Shown in pieces: positions 1 through 9,711 of a DNA stretch of 64,000 nucleotides. The position numbers and the translations under genes are program-made. Positions within the stretch are counted from its first letter, which is position 1. Each line of letters opens with the position of its first letter. The notes beneath the pieces were generated by a model, which made no database searches, was not told the origin of the DNA, and was given only the letters and a program-made list of their open reading frames with translations. The stretch comes from Roseateles noduli (GTDB lineage: Bacteria; Pseudomonadota; Gammaproteobacteria; Burkholderiales; Burkholderiaceae_C), in assembly GCA_002205125.1 (NCBI GenBank), contig NIOE01000003.1, positions 496,001 to 560,000 of the forward strand, given 5' to 3'.

Positions 1-2158
1 CCTTCTCGGCGAAGTCCTTGGCGACCTGCGTCAGCACTTCCGGATCGGAGCCGAGGATGGTCACCCACACCGGCCGGTTGAAGCCCACGCTGACCTCGAC
101 GCCGGGGATGCGCGCGATCTCGGCGCGGATCGCATCCTCGACCTGCGTCTGGGTGCGCTTGCGCAGCTTGCGGTCGACCAGCGCGATGTCCAGGTTGGCC
201 TGGTTGCGGCCGGTCGCCAGGCCCTCGCCGCTGCTGCCCACGACGGTCGCGACGGTCTTGATCTCCGGGAAGGTCGCGAGGATCTCCTCGACCTGCCGCA
301 CCTTGGCCTCGCCGCGTTCCAGGCTGGTCGCCACCGGCATGCGCAGCGTCAGATGGGTGAAGCCCTGGTCGATCTGCGGCTGGAACTCGCTGCCCACCGC
401 CGGCACCAGCAGGATCGCCAGCACGAAGCTGCCGACGCCCGACCACGCGACGATGCCGCGCGGCGTGATCGTCGCCAGGCGCAGTCGGCGCGGCTGGTCC
501 TTCAGGCGCTGCTTGTCGGCCCCGAACGGACGGCCGAAGGCCGGCAGCGGGATGCGGAAGCGACGTGGCGAGAACACCCAGCGCAACGTCTTCTCGTAGA
601 CCGTGTGCAGCACGTCCATGCCGGCGTCTGTCGCGCGGATCAGGTGGCCGATCACGGGCACCTTCTTGACGTAAGTGCTGGGCGGATCGGGCCACACGGA
701 CGACAGCATCGGATCGAGCGTGAAGCTGACGAACAGCGACACCAGCACCGCCACCGCGACGGTGATGCCGAAGGGATAGAAGAACTTGCCGACGATGCCG
801 CCCATGAAGGCGACGGGCACGAACACGGCGCAGATCGCGAAGGTCGTGGCCATGACGGCCAGGCCGATCTCGTTGGTGCCGTCCTCGGCCGCGCTGTGGT
901 GGTCCTTGCCCATGCCGACGTGGCGCACGATGTTCTCACGCACGACGATCGCATCGTCGATCAGCAGCCCGATGCACAGGCTCAGCGCCATCATCGTCAT
1001 GAAGTTCAGCGTGAAGCCGAAGGCGTAGATCGCGATGAAGCTGGAGATCACCGAGATCGGCAGCGTCAGCCCGGTGATGATGGTCGAGCGCCAGCTGTGC
1101 AGGAACAGGAACACGATGGCGATCGTGAGCAGCGCGCCTTCGATCAGCGTGTGGCGCAGGCCGTCCAGCGAATGCTTCACGAAGTCGCTGTTGACGTAGA
1201 CCAGGCGCAGCTCCATGTCCTTGGGCAGCGACTTGCGCAGCTCCTCGACGGCGGCCTTCACCGCTTCGCCGGTCTGGACGATGTTGGCGTCCTGCTGCTT
1301 GAAGATGTTGAAGGTCACGGCCGGTTGGCCGTTGATGCGGGCGATGGAATCGAGCTCGCGCTCGCGCTCGCTCAAGGTGCCCAGGTCTCCGAGCGTCAGC
1401 GCCAGGTCGCCGCGGCGCGCGACCACGACGTTCACGAACTGCTTGGGATCCTTCACCTTGCCCTCGACGCGCAGCATCGCGTCGTCGTAGCGGTTGGAGA
1501 TCAGGCCCACCGGCGCGTCCGTGTTGGCCGCGTTCAGCGCGGTCGAGATCTCCGCCGGGGTGATGTTGTAGGCGCGCAGGCGGGTCGGATCGAGGTCGAT
1601 GCGGACCTCGCGCACGGCCATGCCGCCCACGTCCACCTTGGCCACGCCTTCGACGCGGCCCAGGCGCTTGGAGACGTTCAGGTCGGCCAGCATCGACAGC
1701 TCGCGCAGCGTGCGGTTGGAGCTCATCAGCGCGGCCACGATGATGGGCTGCGCGTTCTCGCCCTGGAAGCGTTGCACCATGGGCGGCTTCACCTCGCGCG
1801 GGAACTGCGCCTGCGCGATCGCGACGCGGTCGCGGATCTCCTGCATGCCGCGGTTCATGTCGGCGCTCAGCGAGAACTCGACCGAGGTCTGCACGCGGCC
1901 TTCGAAGCTGCGCGACTGCACGCGCTCCACCCCGGCGATGGTGTTGAGCGCCTCCTCCAGCGGCTTGGCCACTTCGCGCTCGACGGCCTCGGGCGAGGCG
2001 CCCGGGTACTGGATGTCGATCTGCGCGCCGGGGAAGGTGATGTCGGGCGACTGCTCGACGCCCAGCTTGGAATAGGCGACCAGCCCCAGCACGCACAGCG
2101 CGACCATGACCATGGTGGCGAAGACGGGGTTGCGGATCGAGACGCGGGTCATCCACAT
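1..2158 (-). CDS. RND efflux pump inner-membrane permease, 3' end outside window
   Basis: This is the N-terminal 719 residues of an AcrB/HAE1-type resistance-nodulation-division permease, which exports drugs or other small molecules by proton antiport. The start MWMTRVSIRNPVFATMV is the usual cytoplasmic end leading into TM1. The periplasmic porter region follows (QSPDITFPGAQIDIQYPGASP, then the pore and docking segments). The TM2-TM6 block contains the proton-relay type segment LCIGLLIDDAIVVREN around residue 400. An AGGAG sits 6 nt before the ATG. It lies 40 bp downstream of its adaptor gene, so the two form one operon. No outer-membrane factor is in view. The reading frame is open to the window edge and there is no sign of decay. 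Confidence 0.92.
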   Translation of the reverse strand, partial: MWMTRVSIRNPVFATMVMVALCVLGLVAYSKLGVEQSPDITFPGAQIDIQYPGASPEAVEREVAKPLEEALNTIAGVERVQSRSFEGRVQTSVEFSLSADMNRGMQEIRDRVAIAQAQFPREVKPPMVQRFQGENAQPIIVAALMSSNRTLRELSMLADLNVSKRLGRVEGVAKVDVGGMAVREVRIDLDPTRLRAYNITPAEISTALNAANTDAPVGLISNRYDDAMLRVEGKVKDPKQFVNVVVARRGDLALTLGDLGTLSERERELDSIARINGQPAVTFNIFKQQDANIVQTGEAVKAAVEELRKSLPKDMELRLVYVNSDFVKHSLDGLRHTLIEGALLTIAIVFLFLHSWRSTIITGLTLPISVISSFIAIYAFGFTLNFMTMMALSLCIGLLIDDAIVVRENIVRHVGMGKDHHSAAEDGTNEIGLAVMATTFAICAVFVPVAFMGGIVGKFFYPFGITVAVAVLVSLFVSFTLDPMLSSVWPDPPSTYVKKVPVIGHLIRATDAGMDVLHTVYEKTLRWVFSPRRFRIPLPAFGRPFGADKQRLKDQPRRLRLATITPRGIVAWSGVGSFVLAILLVPAVGSEFQPQIDQGFTHLTLRMPVATSLERGEAKVRQVEEILATFPEIKTVATVVGSSGEGLATGRNQANLDIALVDRKLRKRTQTQVEDAIRAEIARIPGVEVSVGFNRPVWVTILGSDPEVLTQVAKDFAEK

Positions 2159-2198
2159 GGGAGGCTCCTCGGCAGGGTTGTTCTTGTTGTTGTTGTGC

Positions 2199-3353
2199 TT
2201 ACTGGGCGGCGCTGCCGCTCGCGGCGGCGCTGGCCACGCTGGCCTTCGGAACGCGGATCTCGGCGCGCTCGCCTTCCTTGAGGTTGTCGAATCGCGCACC
2301 CAGCACCTGCGACTGCGGCGTCACGCCGGCGAGGATCTCGACGCGACCCTCACGCGGGTCGCGGCGGCCGGTGGTGACGATGCGGCGCACCAGGGTGCCC
2401 TTCTCGATCAGCCAGACGTGTTCCTGGCCGGACACCGCGCCGATCGCGGTCACCGGCACCGTCAGGCGCGGCTTGTCGTCGGCCAGCTCGACGCGGGCGA
2501 CCGCGTACTGGCCGGCGCGGAAGCGCTCGCCGGGGTTGTCCAGCGACAGCGTCACGCCGATCGAGCGGGTGCCGGGCTCGGCGGCCGGCGAGATGCGCGC
2601 GATGCGGGCCGTCACCGGCTCGTCGAAGCCTTCGATCCGCAGCTGCACCGTCATGCCGGGCGACAGCTTGCTGACCTCGTGCATGCCGACCAGGCCTGCG
2701 AGTTCCAGCTTGGACAGGTCGACGATGGTCAGCACCGGCTGCTCGGCGGCCACCTTCTCGCCGGGCAGCGTGTGCCGCTTGGCGACGATGCCGTTGATCG
2801 GCGACACCAGCGCGGCCTGGCGCAGCAGCACTTCGCTCGTGCCCAGCTGCGCCTTGGCCGACAGCATCTGGCCCTTGGCCGATTCGAGCTGGGCGCGGGA
2901 GTTGTCGAGCGCCGTCGGTGCGATGAAGTTCTGCGCCGCCAGGCCCTGGTTGGCCTTGTACTGGCGCTCGGACTGCTCGTACATCGCCTGCATGGCCTCG
3001 ACGCTGGCATTGCGCTCGGCGACCTTGTGGCGCAGCTCCTCCAGGTCCAGCTGGCCCAGCGACTGGCCGGCGCTCACGCGGCTGCCTTCGGCGACCGCGA
3101 GGCGGTCCAGGCTGCCCGAGGCCTTGGCGCGGACGATCACGGTGTTGGGCGCGACCAGCGGGCCGGAGAACTCGATGACGCCGGGCATGGGCGCCATCAC
3201 CGGCTTGACGATCTCGCCGGCCTGGAACTCCAGGGCGGGTTTGGCCTCGTCCTTCTTCGCGGCGGGAGCACTGCTCCCGCTCGTGGCATATACGCCGGCG
3301 CCGCCCGCGAGGACCGCCACCGCCACACCACCCAACCACCATTGCTTGCGCAT
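2199..3353 (-). CDS. RND efflux periplasmic adaptor (membrane fusion protein)
   Basis: A 384-residue HlyD/AcrA-like adaptor that joins the inner-membrane pump to an outer-membrane channel. An N-terminal hydrophobic stretch (residues about 5-25) acts as anchor or signal. The lipoyl half-motifs (VRAKASGSLDRLAVAEGSRV near residue 70 and VSPINGIVAKRHTLPGEKV near 190) flank a coiled-coil hairpin, followed by the beta-barrel and membrane-proximal domains. The start MRKQWWLGG is preceded by GGGGGAGAT. A longer in-frame start 12 nt upstream is possible. It is transcribed with the pump gene 40 bp downstream. That gap is CAA-rich. The C-terminal tail is Ala/Ser-rich and probably disordered. Confidence 0.92.
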   Translation of the reverse strand: MRKQWWLGGVAVAVLAGGAGVYATSGSSAPAAKKDEAKPALEFQAGEIVKPVMAPMPGVIEFSGPLVAPNTVIVRAKASGSLDRLAVAEGSRVSAGQSLGQLDLEELRHKVAERNASVEAMQAMYEQSERQYKANQGLAAQNFIAPTALDNSRAQLESAKGQMLSAKAQLGTSEVLLRQAALVSPINGIVAKRHTLPGEKVAAEQPVLTIVDLSKLELAGLVGMHEVSKLSPGMTVQLRIEGFDEPVTARIARISPAAEPGTRSIGVTLSLDNPGERFRAGQYAVARVELADDKPRLTVPVTAIGAVSGQEHVWLIEKGTLVRRIVTTGRRDPREGRVEILAGVTPQSQVLGARFDNLKEGERAEIRVPKASVASAAASGSAAQ

Positions 3354-3521
3354 GATCTCCCCCATCCGTCGACACGGGATCACCCAATCGATGATCCTTG
3401 AATGCGCCGGAGTGTAGGAATCCCCAAATTGATGCGAAGGCCGGACGCGACGAATTGCAGATTGCGCGTCATGGCCTGCTTTTCTCCGGGACTGAAATTG
3501 GCGCCCTTCCCAGGGCCCGCA

Positions 3522-4721
3522 TCAGATTGCGTGCAACGGATCCCGCTTCGCGCACCGCCAATGGCTCCAGGCACCGATGAGCGCAAAGGCGGCGCCGGCC
3601 CAGAAGCAGGCGGCGTACCCATGACTTTCGGCCAGCCAGGCGCCGCCCAGGCTGCCGAGCACGCCCGACACGCCGTAGCCCAGCACCGCGTAGAGCGCCT
3701 GTCCCCGCCCCTGCAGGCGGCCGGGGAAGTAGCGGCCAATCAGGCCGATGCAGGCGGTGTGCTGCGCCGCGAAGGTGACGGCATGGCAGCACTGCAGCAG
3801 CACCATCGCGGCGAGGCTGGCGCCCAGCCAGGCGGTACCGGCCATGCGCAGCGCCGCCAGCAGCGCGGCGGCGACCAGCCAGTGGTGCAGATGATGCTGG
3901 CGCACCCAGCGGCCCTGGAACGCAAACCAGCAGATCTCCGCCGCCACCGACACCGCCCACAGCGCCCCCACCTGCCCCTTGCCGTAGCCGAGCCGGTCCA
4001 GGTAGAGGCTGTAGAACGCGTAGATCGCCGTGTGGGCGAGCACGGTGAAGAACATGCCGAGGAAGAACCAGCCGACCTCGGGCCGGCGCAGCGTGTCGGC
4101 GATGGACACCGGCTCGGCCGCGTCGTGCTGGATGGCTGCGCGCCTGGGCAGGCGCCAGGCGGCGATGACCAGCGTCGTCAGTCCGACCACGATGGTCCAC
4201 GGGAACACCGACATCCCCGCCCAGTCGAACCACCACCCGCCGCCGACGACGGTCACCAGGAAACCCACCGAACCCCACAGCCGGACGCGTCCGTAGCGCT
4301 TCGGATCCATGCCGCCGCTGGCCGCGAGCTCATGCGCGATCAGGGCCTCGTTGAGCGGCGTCACGCAGGCGTTGAAGAAATACATCAGGAAGACGACCAG
4401 CGTCAGTCCGATGACCGGCGCCGCGCCCCCGCTCGAGGTGGCAGGCACCAGCAGCAGCCCGAGCGCGCTGACCCAGCAGGCCAGTGCGGCCGCGCGGATG
4501 AGCTCCACGCGCTTGCCGCTGCGATCGGCCACCAGGCCCCATAGATATGGCGCGAACAGCCGCGTCCAGCTCTGCATGGACACGAGCAGGCCGATCGCGA
4601 CGACCGGCAGGCCGAGGGACTTGTACCAGAGCGGCGCGAACGGGTTGAACAGCCCGATGCTGCCGTAGTAGGCGCAGCCGAGCAGCGCGCTGGCGCGCAG
4701 CACGCGGCGGCTGTCAGCCAC
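3522..4721 (-). CDS. MFS transporter, HcaT-like (MFS_1_like)
   Basis: A 399-residue major facilitator permease with about 12 membrane segments. The early segment LFNPFAPLWYKSLGLP, the loop GLVADRSGKR after TM2 and the conserved RLWGSVGFLVTV in TM5 match the HcaT/3-phenylpropionate-permease-like branch, whose members often have no assigned substrate. The start lies 2 bp after the aroC stop, so it is translated from the aroC transcript. The pairing with chorismate synthase may be incidental, since aroC is a housekeeping gene. The substrate cannot be told from sequence. The 168-bp gap beyond its stop holds the promoter side of the RND adaptor operon and shows no clear terminator. Confidence 0.85.
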   Translation of the reverse strand: MADSRRVLRASALLGCAYYGSIGLFNPFAPLWYKSLGLPVVAIGLLVSMQSWTRLFAPYLWGLVADRSGKRVELIRAAALACWVSALGLLLVPATSSGGAAPVIGLTLVVFLMYFFNACVTPLNEALIAHELAASGGMDPKRYGRVRLWGSVGFLVTVVGGGWWFDWAGMSVFPWTIVVGLTTLVIAAWRLPRRAAIQHDAAEPVSIADTLRRPEVGWFFLGMFFTVLAHTAIYAFYSLYLDRLGYGKGQVGALWAVSVAAEICWFAFQGRWVRQHHLHHWLVAAALLAALRMAGTAWLGASLAAMVLLQCCHAVTFAAQHTACIGLIGRYFPGRLQGRGQALYAVLGYGVSGVLGSLGGAWLAESHGYAACFWAGAAFALIGAWSHWRCAKRDPLHAI

Positions 4722-4723
4722 CG

Positions 4724-5833
4724 TCAGTCACCCGTCGGACGTTGACCCGCGATCGCGGGAATCGGGAGTTCGACGTCCCCGCACTGCGCGCGGTCCATCA
4801 GCACGTGGTCGATGACGACCAGCGCCAGCATCGCTTCGGCAATCGGCGTCGCGCGGATGCCGACGCAGGGATCGTGGCGGCCAAAGGTCTCGACCGTGGT
4901 CGGCTCGCCGGCGCGGTTGATCGACGCCTTGGGCGAACGGATCGAGCTGGTCGGCTTGATCGCGATCGACACGCGCAGGTCCTGGCCGCTGGAGATGCCG
5001 CCCAGCACGCCGCCGGCGTTGTTGCTGGCGAAGCCCTGCGGCGTCAGTTCGTCGCCATGCTGGCTGCCGCGCTGGCGCACGCTCTCGAAGCCCGCGCCGA
5101 TCTCGACGCCCTTCACTGCATTGATGCCCATCATCGCGTAGGCGATGTCGGCGTCGAGCTTGTCGAACAGCGGCTGGCCCAGGCCGGCCGGCATGCCGGT
5201 GGCCTCGACCATCAGCCGCGCGCCGACGGAGTCCCCGTCCTTGCGCAGCGCGTCCATGTAGTCCTCCAGCGCCTGGATCTGCGAGACGTTGGCGGCGAAG
5301 AAGGGGTTCTGGCCGACGTGTTCCCAGCCCTCGAACGCGAGATCGATCTCGCCGAGCGCCGTCATGCAGCCGCGGAAGCCGACGCCGAGTTCCTCCTGCA
5401 GCCATTTGCGCGCGACCGCGCCCGCCGCCACCATCGGCGCCGTCAGCCGCGCCGACGAGCGCCCGCCGCCGCGCGGGTCGCGCAGGCCGTACTTGCGCCA
5501 GTAGGTGTAGTCGGCATGGCCGGGACGGAAGGTGTCGAGGATGTTGCCGTAGTCCTTGCTGCGCTGGTCCACGTTGCGGATCAGCAGGCAGATCGGCGTG
5601 CCGGTGGTCAGGCCCTCGTAGACGCCGGACAGGATCTCGACCTGGTCGGGTTCCTGGCGCTGCGTCACGTGACGCGACGTGCCCGGACGGCGGCGATCCA
5701 GCTCGGGCTGGATGTCGGCCGCCGACAGCGCCAGCCCCGGCGGGCAGCCGTCGATCACGCAGCCGATGGCCGGACCGTGGCTCTCGCCGAAGTTGGTGAC
5801 GCGAAACAAGCTGCCGAAAGTGCTGCCGGACAT
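4724..5833 (-). CDS. aroC: chorismate synthase
   Basis: Last enzyme of the shikimate pathway: it makes chorismate from 5-enolpyruvylshikimate-3-phosphate using reduced FMN, feeding aromatic amino acids, folate and quinones. At 369 residues it has normal family length. Visible signatures include [11 protein letters not shown] at the N-terminus, [45 protein letters not shown], the [14 protein letters not shown] block and [17 protein letters not shown]. The ATG start gives the family-typical [12 protein letters not shown]. It is the upstream gene of a two-gene unit with the MFS permease, 2 bp apart. Confidence 0.98.
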   Translation of the reverse strand: MSGSTFGSLFRVTNFGESHGPAIGCVIDGCPPGLALSAADIQPELDRRRPGTSRHVTQRQEPDQVEILSGVYEGLTTGTPICLLIRNVDQRSKDYGNILDTFRPGHADYTYWRKYGLRDPRGGGRSSARLTAPMVAAGAVARKWLQEELGVGFRGCMTALGEIDLAFEGWEHVGQNPFFAANVSQIQALEDYMDALRKDGDSVGARLMVEATGMPAGLGQPLFDKLDADIAYAMMGINAVKGVEIGAGFESVRQRGSQHGDELTPQGFASNNAGGVLGGISSGQDLRVSIAIKPTSSIRSPKASINRAGEPTTVETFGRHDPCVGIRATPIAEAMLALVVIDHVLMDRAQCGDVELPIPAIAGQRPTGD

Positions 5834-5934
5834 CTGGGGGACCTGCCGAGGCGAGAAACCGAAGCCGTCGATTCTACGAGCGGCCCCTGCCCTCGCGACT
5901 CGTCATGCGCCCGTCCACCGACCTCACGACCTCT

Positions 5935-7452
5935 TTAAGCGGTCAACTCATCGCTCGAAGATGACGATGCGTCGGCACCGCCCTCGACTTCGACGCGCAG
6001 GGTGGCATCCGAGCCAGCCTCTGCGAGGAGATCGGCGCCGATGTCGGTCGCCGTTTCGCCCCGCGCGATGCGCGCCTGCGCCTCGGGATCGCGTTCGAAC
6101 ACCGCGATCGATTCGACGTGGGCCGTGTGCGGGAACATGTTCACCGCACCCGCCTGCGTGCAGCGGTAGCCGGCCACATGCACCAGCAGCCCCGCGTCGC
6201 GAGCCAGCGTCGACGGCGCGCAGGACACGTAGACGATGCGCTCGGGCGGCGTCCAGCCTGGCGCCAGCGACGGATCCTTGACCAGGTCGGCCAATGCCTT
6301 CACCAGCGCGAACGCGCCCTCTCGCGGCGGATCGATCAGCCAGCGGTCGGACACGCCGTCGGCGGCCAGCAGCTGCGGGGTCATCTCGAACAGGTTGCGC
6401 GCGACGAAGCTCGCCTTGTCGGCCAGGCCGTTGCGCGCCGCGTTCTCGCGCGAGCGCTGCACCAGCGCCTCGCTGCCTTCGATGCCCAGCACCTCGCGCG
6501 CCTGCGTGGCCAGCGGCAGCGTGAAGTTGCCCAGGCCGCAGAACCAGTCGATGACGCGCTCCTCCTTCCGCACGCCGAGCAGCCGCAGCGCGCGGCCCAC
6601 CAGCACCGTGTTGATGTGGTGGTTGACCTGCGTGAAGTCGGTCGGCTTGAACGGCATCACGACGCCGAACTCCGGCAGCGTGTAGGCCAGCTCGGGACCG
6701 TCCTTGTCGAGCAGGTGCACCGTGTCCGGCCCCTTGGGCTGCAGCCACCATTGCACGCCGTGCTCGGCCGCGAACGCGCGCAGCCTGGCGATGTCGCCCG
6801 GGCTCAGCGGCTCCAGGTGGCGCAGCACCAGCGCGATGACCTGCGTGCCGTCGGTGTCGCCGATGGCCAGCTCGATCTGCGGCAGCCGGTCGCGCGCGTC
6901 CATCGCGCCGACCAGCTCGCGCATCGGCATCAGCATCGCGCTGACCTTCTCGGGCAGCACCTTGCAGACCTGCATGTCGGCGATGTAGCGGCTCTTGCGC
7001 TCATGGAAGCCGACCAGCACGTGGCCCTTCTTCGGCACGTAGCGCACCGACAGGCGCGCGCGATAGCGGTAGCCGGTGGCCGGGCCCTCGATCGGGCGCA
7101 GCAGCGCCTCGGTCCTGACCTTGCCGAGGTGCCAGAGGTTGTCCTCGAGCACGCGCTGCTTGACGGCGACCTGGGCGCCCGGATGCAGATGCTGCATCTT
7201 GCAGCCGCCGCAGGCGCCGGGGTGCAGGCCGAAATGCGGGCAGACGGGGCGCACGCGCTGCGAGCTCTCGCGGCGCATCGCGACCATCACGGCCTGCTCC
7301 CACTTGTTCTTCTTGCGGCCGACGGTGACCTGGACTTCCTCGCCGGGCAAGGCGCCCTCGATGAACACCACCTTGCCTTCGCTGTTGTGGGCGACGCCCT
7401 GCGCTTCAAGGTCCAGCGAGTCGACCTTCAGCCATTCCGATACATCAGTCAT
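5935..7452 (-). CDS. rlmD: 23S rRNA (uracil-1939 C5)-methyltransferase RlmD
   Basis: A SAM-dependent methyltransferase of the TrmA/RumA family, 505 residues. An N-terminal TRAM domain (about residues 1-60) binds RNA. Three of the iron-sulfur cysteines are in [17 protein letters not shown], with a likely fourth in [11 protein letters not shown]. The SAM site is [14 protein letters not shown], the RlmD-type DPPREG loop is present, and the catalytic cysteine is in [13 protein letters not shown]. The last 60 or so residues (acidic, Ala/Ser-rich, ending [10 protein letters not shown]) extend beyond the usual length of about 430-450 and look disordered. It lies 47 bp downstream of rpoS. A -10-like GATAAT at 7461-7466 suggests its own promoter. 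Confidence 0.95.
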   Translation of the reverse strand: MTDVSEWLKVDSLDLEAQGVAHNSEGKVVFIEGALPGEEVQVTVGRKKNKWEQAVMVAMRRESSQRVRPVCPHFGLHPGACGGCKMQHLHPGAQVAVKQRVLEDNLWHLGKVRTEALLRPIEGPATGYRYRARLSVRYVPKKGHVLVGFHERKSRYIADMQVCKVLPEKVSAMLMPMRELVGAMDARDRLPQIELAIGDTDGTQVIALVLRHLEPLSPGDIARLRAFAAEHGVQWWLQPKGPDTVHLLDKDGPELAYTLPEFGVVMPFKPTDFTQVNHHINTVLVGRALRLLGVRKEERVIDWFCGLGNFTLPLATQAREVLGIEGSEALVQRSRENAARNGLADKASFVARNLFEMTPQLLAADGVSDRWLIDPPREGAFALVKALADLVKDPSLAPGWTPPERIVYVSCAPSTLARDAGLLVHVAGYRCTQAGAVNMFPHTAHVESIAVFERDPEAQARIARGETATDIGADLLAEAGSDATLRVEVEGGADASSSSSDELTA

Positions 7453-7460
7453 GGGGGCGC

Positions 7461-7466
7461 ATTATC
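7461..7466 (-). promoter_or_regulatory. candidate -10 element for rlmD
   Basis: On the minus strand GATAAT is followed by GCGCCCCC and the rlmD ATG. No good -35 is visible. If used, the transcript would have almost no leader. A similar arrangement (TACAAT then GCCGCCC then ATG) occurs before surE. Confidence 0.3.
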
Positions 7467-7499
7467 CCAGCGCCCTGCACGCGGGTCGGGAGGAGCGCC

Positions 7500-8750
7500 T
7501 CAGAAGATCGAATCGCGGCTGATGCCCTGCCGCATCATGTTGCGCTTGAGCTTGGCCAGCGCCTCGATCTGGATCTGCCGGATGCGCTCGCGCGTGAGGC
7601 TGAGCCGCACGGCGAGAATGTCGAGCGTCTCGGGCTCGCGGTCCGCGAGGCCGTAACGACCGGCGAGCACTTCGCGCTCGCGGTCGCTGAGCGAGGCCAG
7701 CCCGCCCTTGAGGAGGTCCTCGAGTTCATGGCTGAGGCGATGTCCCGCCGGATCGACCGCCTGCTCGTCCGCGACCAGGTCCAGCATGGACTCGCCGCCT
7801 TCGCCGTTGCGGTCGACCGGCGAATCGAGCGAGCTCGGCAGCTCCGCGTAGGCCAGCAGTTCGGCGATCTCGTGAACCGGCCGGCCGAGCGCCTGCGCCA
7901 CGTCCTCGGCGCGCACGCCGCCTTCGCCGCCCTGCTGCGCCGCCAGCGACTCGAGCGCGCGGCGCGCCTTCAGCACCTGGTTGAGCTCGCGCACGATGTG
8001 GACCGGCAGCCGCACCAGCCGCGCCTGATGCATCAACGCGCGTTCCACCGCCTGACGGATCCACCAGCTGGCGTAGGTCGAGAAGCGGAAGCCGCGTTCG
8101 GGCTCGAACTTCCCGATCGCGTGCATCAGGCCGAGGTTGCCTTCCTCGATGAGATCGCTCATCGGCAGGCCGCGGCCCAGGTAGTTCTTGGCGATGCTGA
8201 CGACCAGGCGCAGGTTGTGCTCGATCATCGCCTGGCGCGCCTCGAAGTCGCCGGCACGCGCCTTCACGGCGGTGTCGTACTCTTCCTGCGGGGTCAGCAG
8301 CGGGGTGCGCCGGATGTCGCGCAGGTAGGCCTGCAGCGCGTTGGTGGCGTCGCCGTCGGCGGGGCCGAGATCGCCCTTGCCGGCCTTGGCCTTCTTGCCG
8401 TCCTCGGACTCGACGCCGCGCAGCACGCGGACGTCGTCGTCATCGTCGGTGGCGGCCTCGACCGGACCGGACGCGTCGGCGTCGTCGCGCGACGCGGGCT
8501 CGCGTTCGCCGTCGGGATCATGGCCGTCATGGTGGCCGTCGTGGTGGCCGTTGCCGTCATGCCCCTCATGGCCGTCGTGGCCTTCGTCATGGCCCGCGGC
8601 ATCCCGCCCGGCGCCATCCCCGGCATCCTGCCCCGCCTCGTGGCCATCGGCGGCCAGTTCGGGCGGCAGCTTGAAGCGGCCGGGATGAACGGGTCGATCC
8701 AGGCCGTCAGGCAGAAGTCCGTCAGTCGAAGAGGCGCGATGCAAGGTCAT
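7500..8750 (-). CDS. rpoS: RNA polymerase sigma factor RpoS with His/Asp-rich N-terminal extension
   Basis: The stationary-phase/general stress sigma factor, 416 residues. Regions 1.2-2.4 begin at DATNALQAYLRDI (about 134) and include DLIEEGNLGLMHAIGKFEPERGFRFSTYASWWIRQAVERA. Region 3 and region 4 (REREVLAGRYGL, LTRERIRQIQIEAL) follow, and the end QGISRDSIF matches the RpoS-type C-terminus. The first 133 residues are far longer than the roughly 50 that precede this point in E. coli RpoS. They contain a run of Gly-His-Asp/Glu units (residues about 52-78, nine His) and an acidic patch (TDDDDD). An AGGAGG lies 9 nt before the ATG. It is the last gene of surE-pcm-nlpD-rpoS, 24 bp after nlpD. Promoters inside nlpD are common for rpoS, but I cannot place one here. 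Confidence 0.95.
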   Translation of the reverse strand: MTLHRASSTDGLLPDGLDRPVHPGRFKLPPELAADGHEAGQDAGDGAGRDAAGHDEGHDGHEGHDGNGHHDGHHDGHDPDGEREPASRDDADASGPVEAATDDDDDVRVLRGVESEDGKKAKAGKGDLGPADGDATNALQAYLRDIRRTPLLTPQEEYDTAVKARAGDFEARQAMIEHNLRLVVSIAKNYLGRGLPMSDLIEEGNLGLMHAIGKFEPERGFRFSTYASWWIRQAVERALMHQARLVRLPVHIVRELNQVLKARRALESLAAQQGGEGGVRAEDVAQALGRPVHEIAELLAYAELPSSLDSPVDRNGEGGESMLDLVADEQAVDPAGHRLSHELEDLLKGGLASLSDREREVLAGRYGLADREPETLDILAVRLSLTRERIRQIQIEALAKLKRNMMRQGISRDSIF

Positions 8751-8774
8751 GTTGCGGCGCCTCCTTGAGCGCCT

Positions 8775-9668
8775 CTAGCGCGCGGGCAACAACTTGGACG
8801 GATCGATCGGCTTGCCTTGCTTGCGCACTTCGAAGTGCAGCTTCACCGAATCCGCGTCGCTGGAACCCATCTCGGCGATCTTCTGGCCCTTGCGCACCAC
8901 CTGGTCTTCCTTGACCAGCAGGGTCTGGTTATGCGCGTAGGCCGTCAGATAGTTCGTGCTGTGCTTGATGATGATCATGTTGCCGTATCCGCGCAACCCC
9001 GCGCCCGCATACATCACGCGGCCATCGGCGGCGGCGAAGACCGGATCGCCGGCCTTGCCGGAGAAGGCCATGCCCTTGTTGCGGACCTCGTCGAAGCCGG
9101 CCGCCACGGCGCCGGAGGCGGGCCAGCCCCAGATGATGTCGTCGTCGTCCTTGGTGACGGCGGGCGCGCTGGGCGCCGTGACACCGCTGGCGGGCGCGGA
9201 CGCCGCGGCGGTCGTCGTCGCCGGAGCCGGGGACTTGCCATCCAGCGGACGCGTCTCCACCTTCGACGTCGTCAGCGGTCTGGTGGTCGCCGCGGTCGGG
9301 TCGAGGCCCGGCGGCACCACGCGCAAGACCTGACCCACCTCGATCAGGTTGGGGTTGTCCATGCCGTTCCAGCGGGCCACGTCCTTCCAGCCCTGGCCGT
9401 TGTCCATGGCGATGCGGATCAGCGTGTCGCCGGGCTTGACGGTGTAGTAGCCGGGCTTGCCGGCGTTCTCGGCGCCGGGCAGCGGTTTCGATTCCGGGGC
9501 CGGCGTGATGGCCGTGCCGGGGATGGCCGGCGACGCGGCCTTGCCCACGGGGCGATCCTCCACCGGTGCGCGGTGCGGGGTGTTCTGGCAGCCGGAGAGC
9601 GCGAGCACCGCCGCGGTGACCCAGAGCAGCGGGGAACGGAAGAGTGGTTGCATGCGCGAAGTTGTCAT
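8775..9668 (-). CDS. nlpD: NlpD-like murein hydrolase activator lipoprotein (LysM + degenerate M23)
   Basis: A 297-residue lipoprotein. The signal peptide ends in LALSGC (lipidated Cys27). A LysM peptidoglycan-binding domain (YTVKPGDTLIRIAMDNGQ to VGQVLRVVPP) and a Pro/Thr/Ala-rich linker follow, then a C-terminal M23/LytM domain. In the LytM domain the first zinc motif HxGxD is replaced by NKGMAF, although the late HFEVRKQG remains. It is therefore probably an amidase activator rather than a peptidase, as known for E. coli NlpD. Two ATGs are possible (9668 and 9653), and an upstream TTG at 9695 is less likely. It sits between pcm and rpoS in the conserved order. Confidence 0.93.
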   Translation of the reverse strand: MTTSRMQPLFRSPLLWVTAAVLALSGCQNTPHRAPVEDRPVGKAASPAIPGTAITPAPESKPLPGAENAGKPGYYTVKPGDTLIRIAMDNGQGWKDVARWNGMDNPNLIEVGQVLRVVPPGLDPTAATTRPLTTSKVETRPLDGKSPAPATTTAAASAPASGVTAPSAPAVTKDDDDIIWGWPASGAVAAGFDEVRNKGMAFSGKAGDPVFAAADGRVMYAGAGLRGYGNMIIIKHSTNYLTAYAHNQTLLVKEDQVVRKGQKIAEMGSSDADSVKLHFEVRKQGKPIDPSKLLPAR

Positions 9669-9711
9669 ATGGAAAGCCGAAGCGCGGGGAGGCAAACGGG
9701 AGGCCGGCGCG

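Noticed and set aside
353-2281. Plus-strand open frame of about 640 codons opposite the first RND pump
   Set aside because: The minus strand encodes an intact, motif-rich RND permease; this frame is a shadow.
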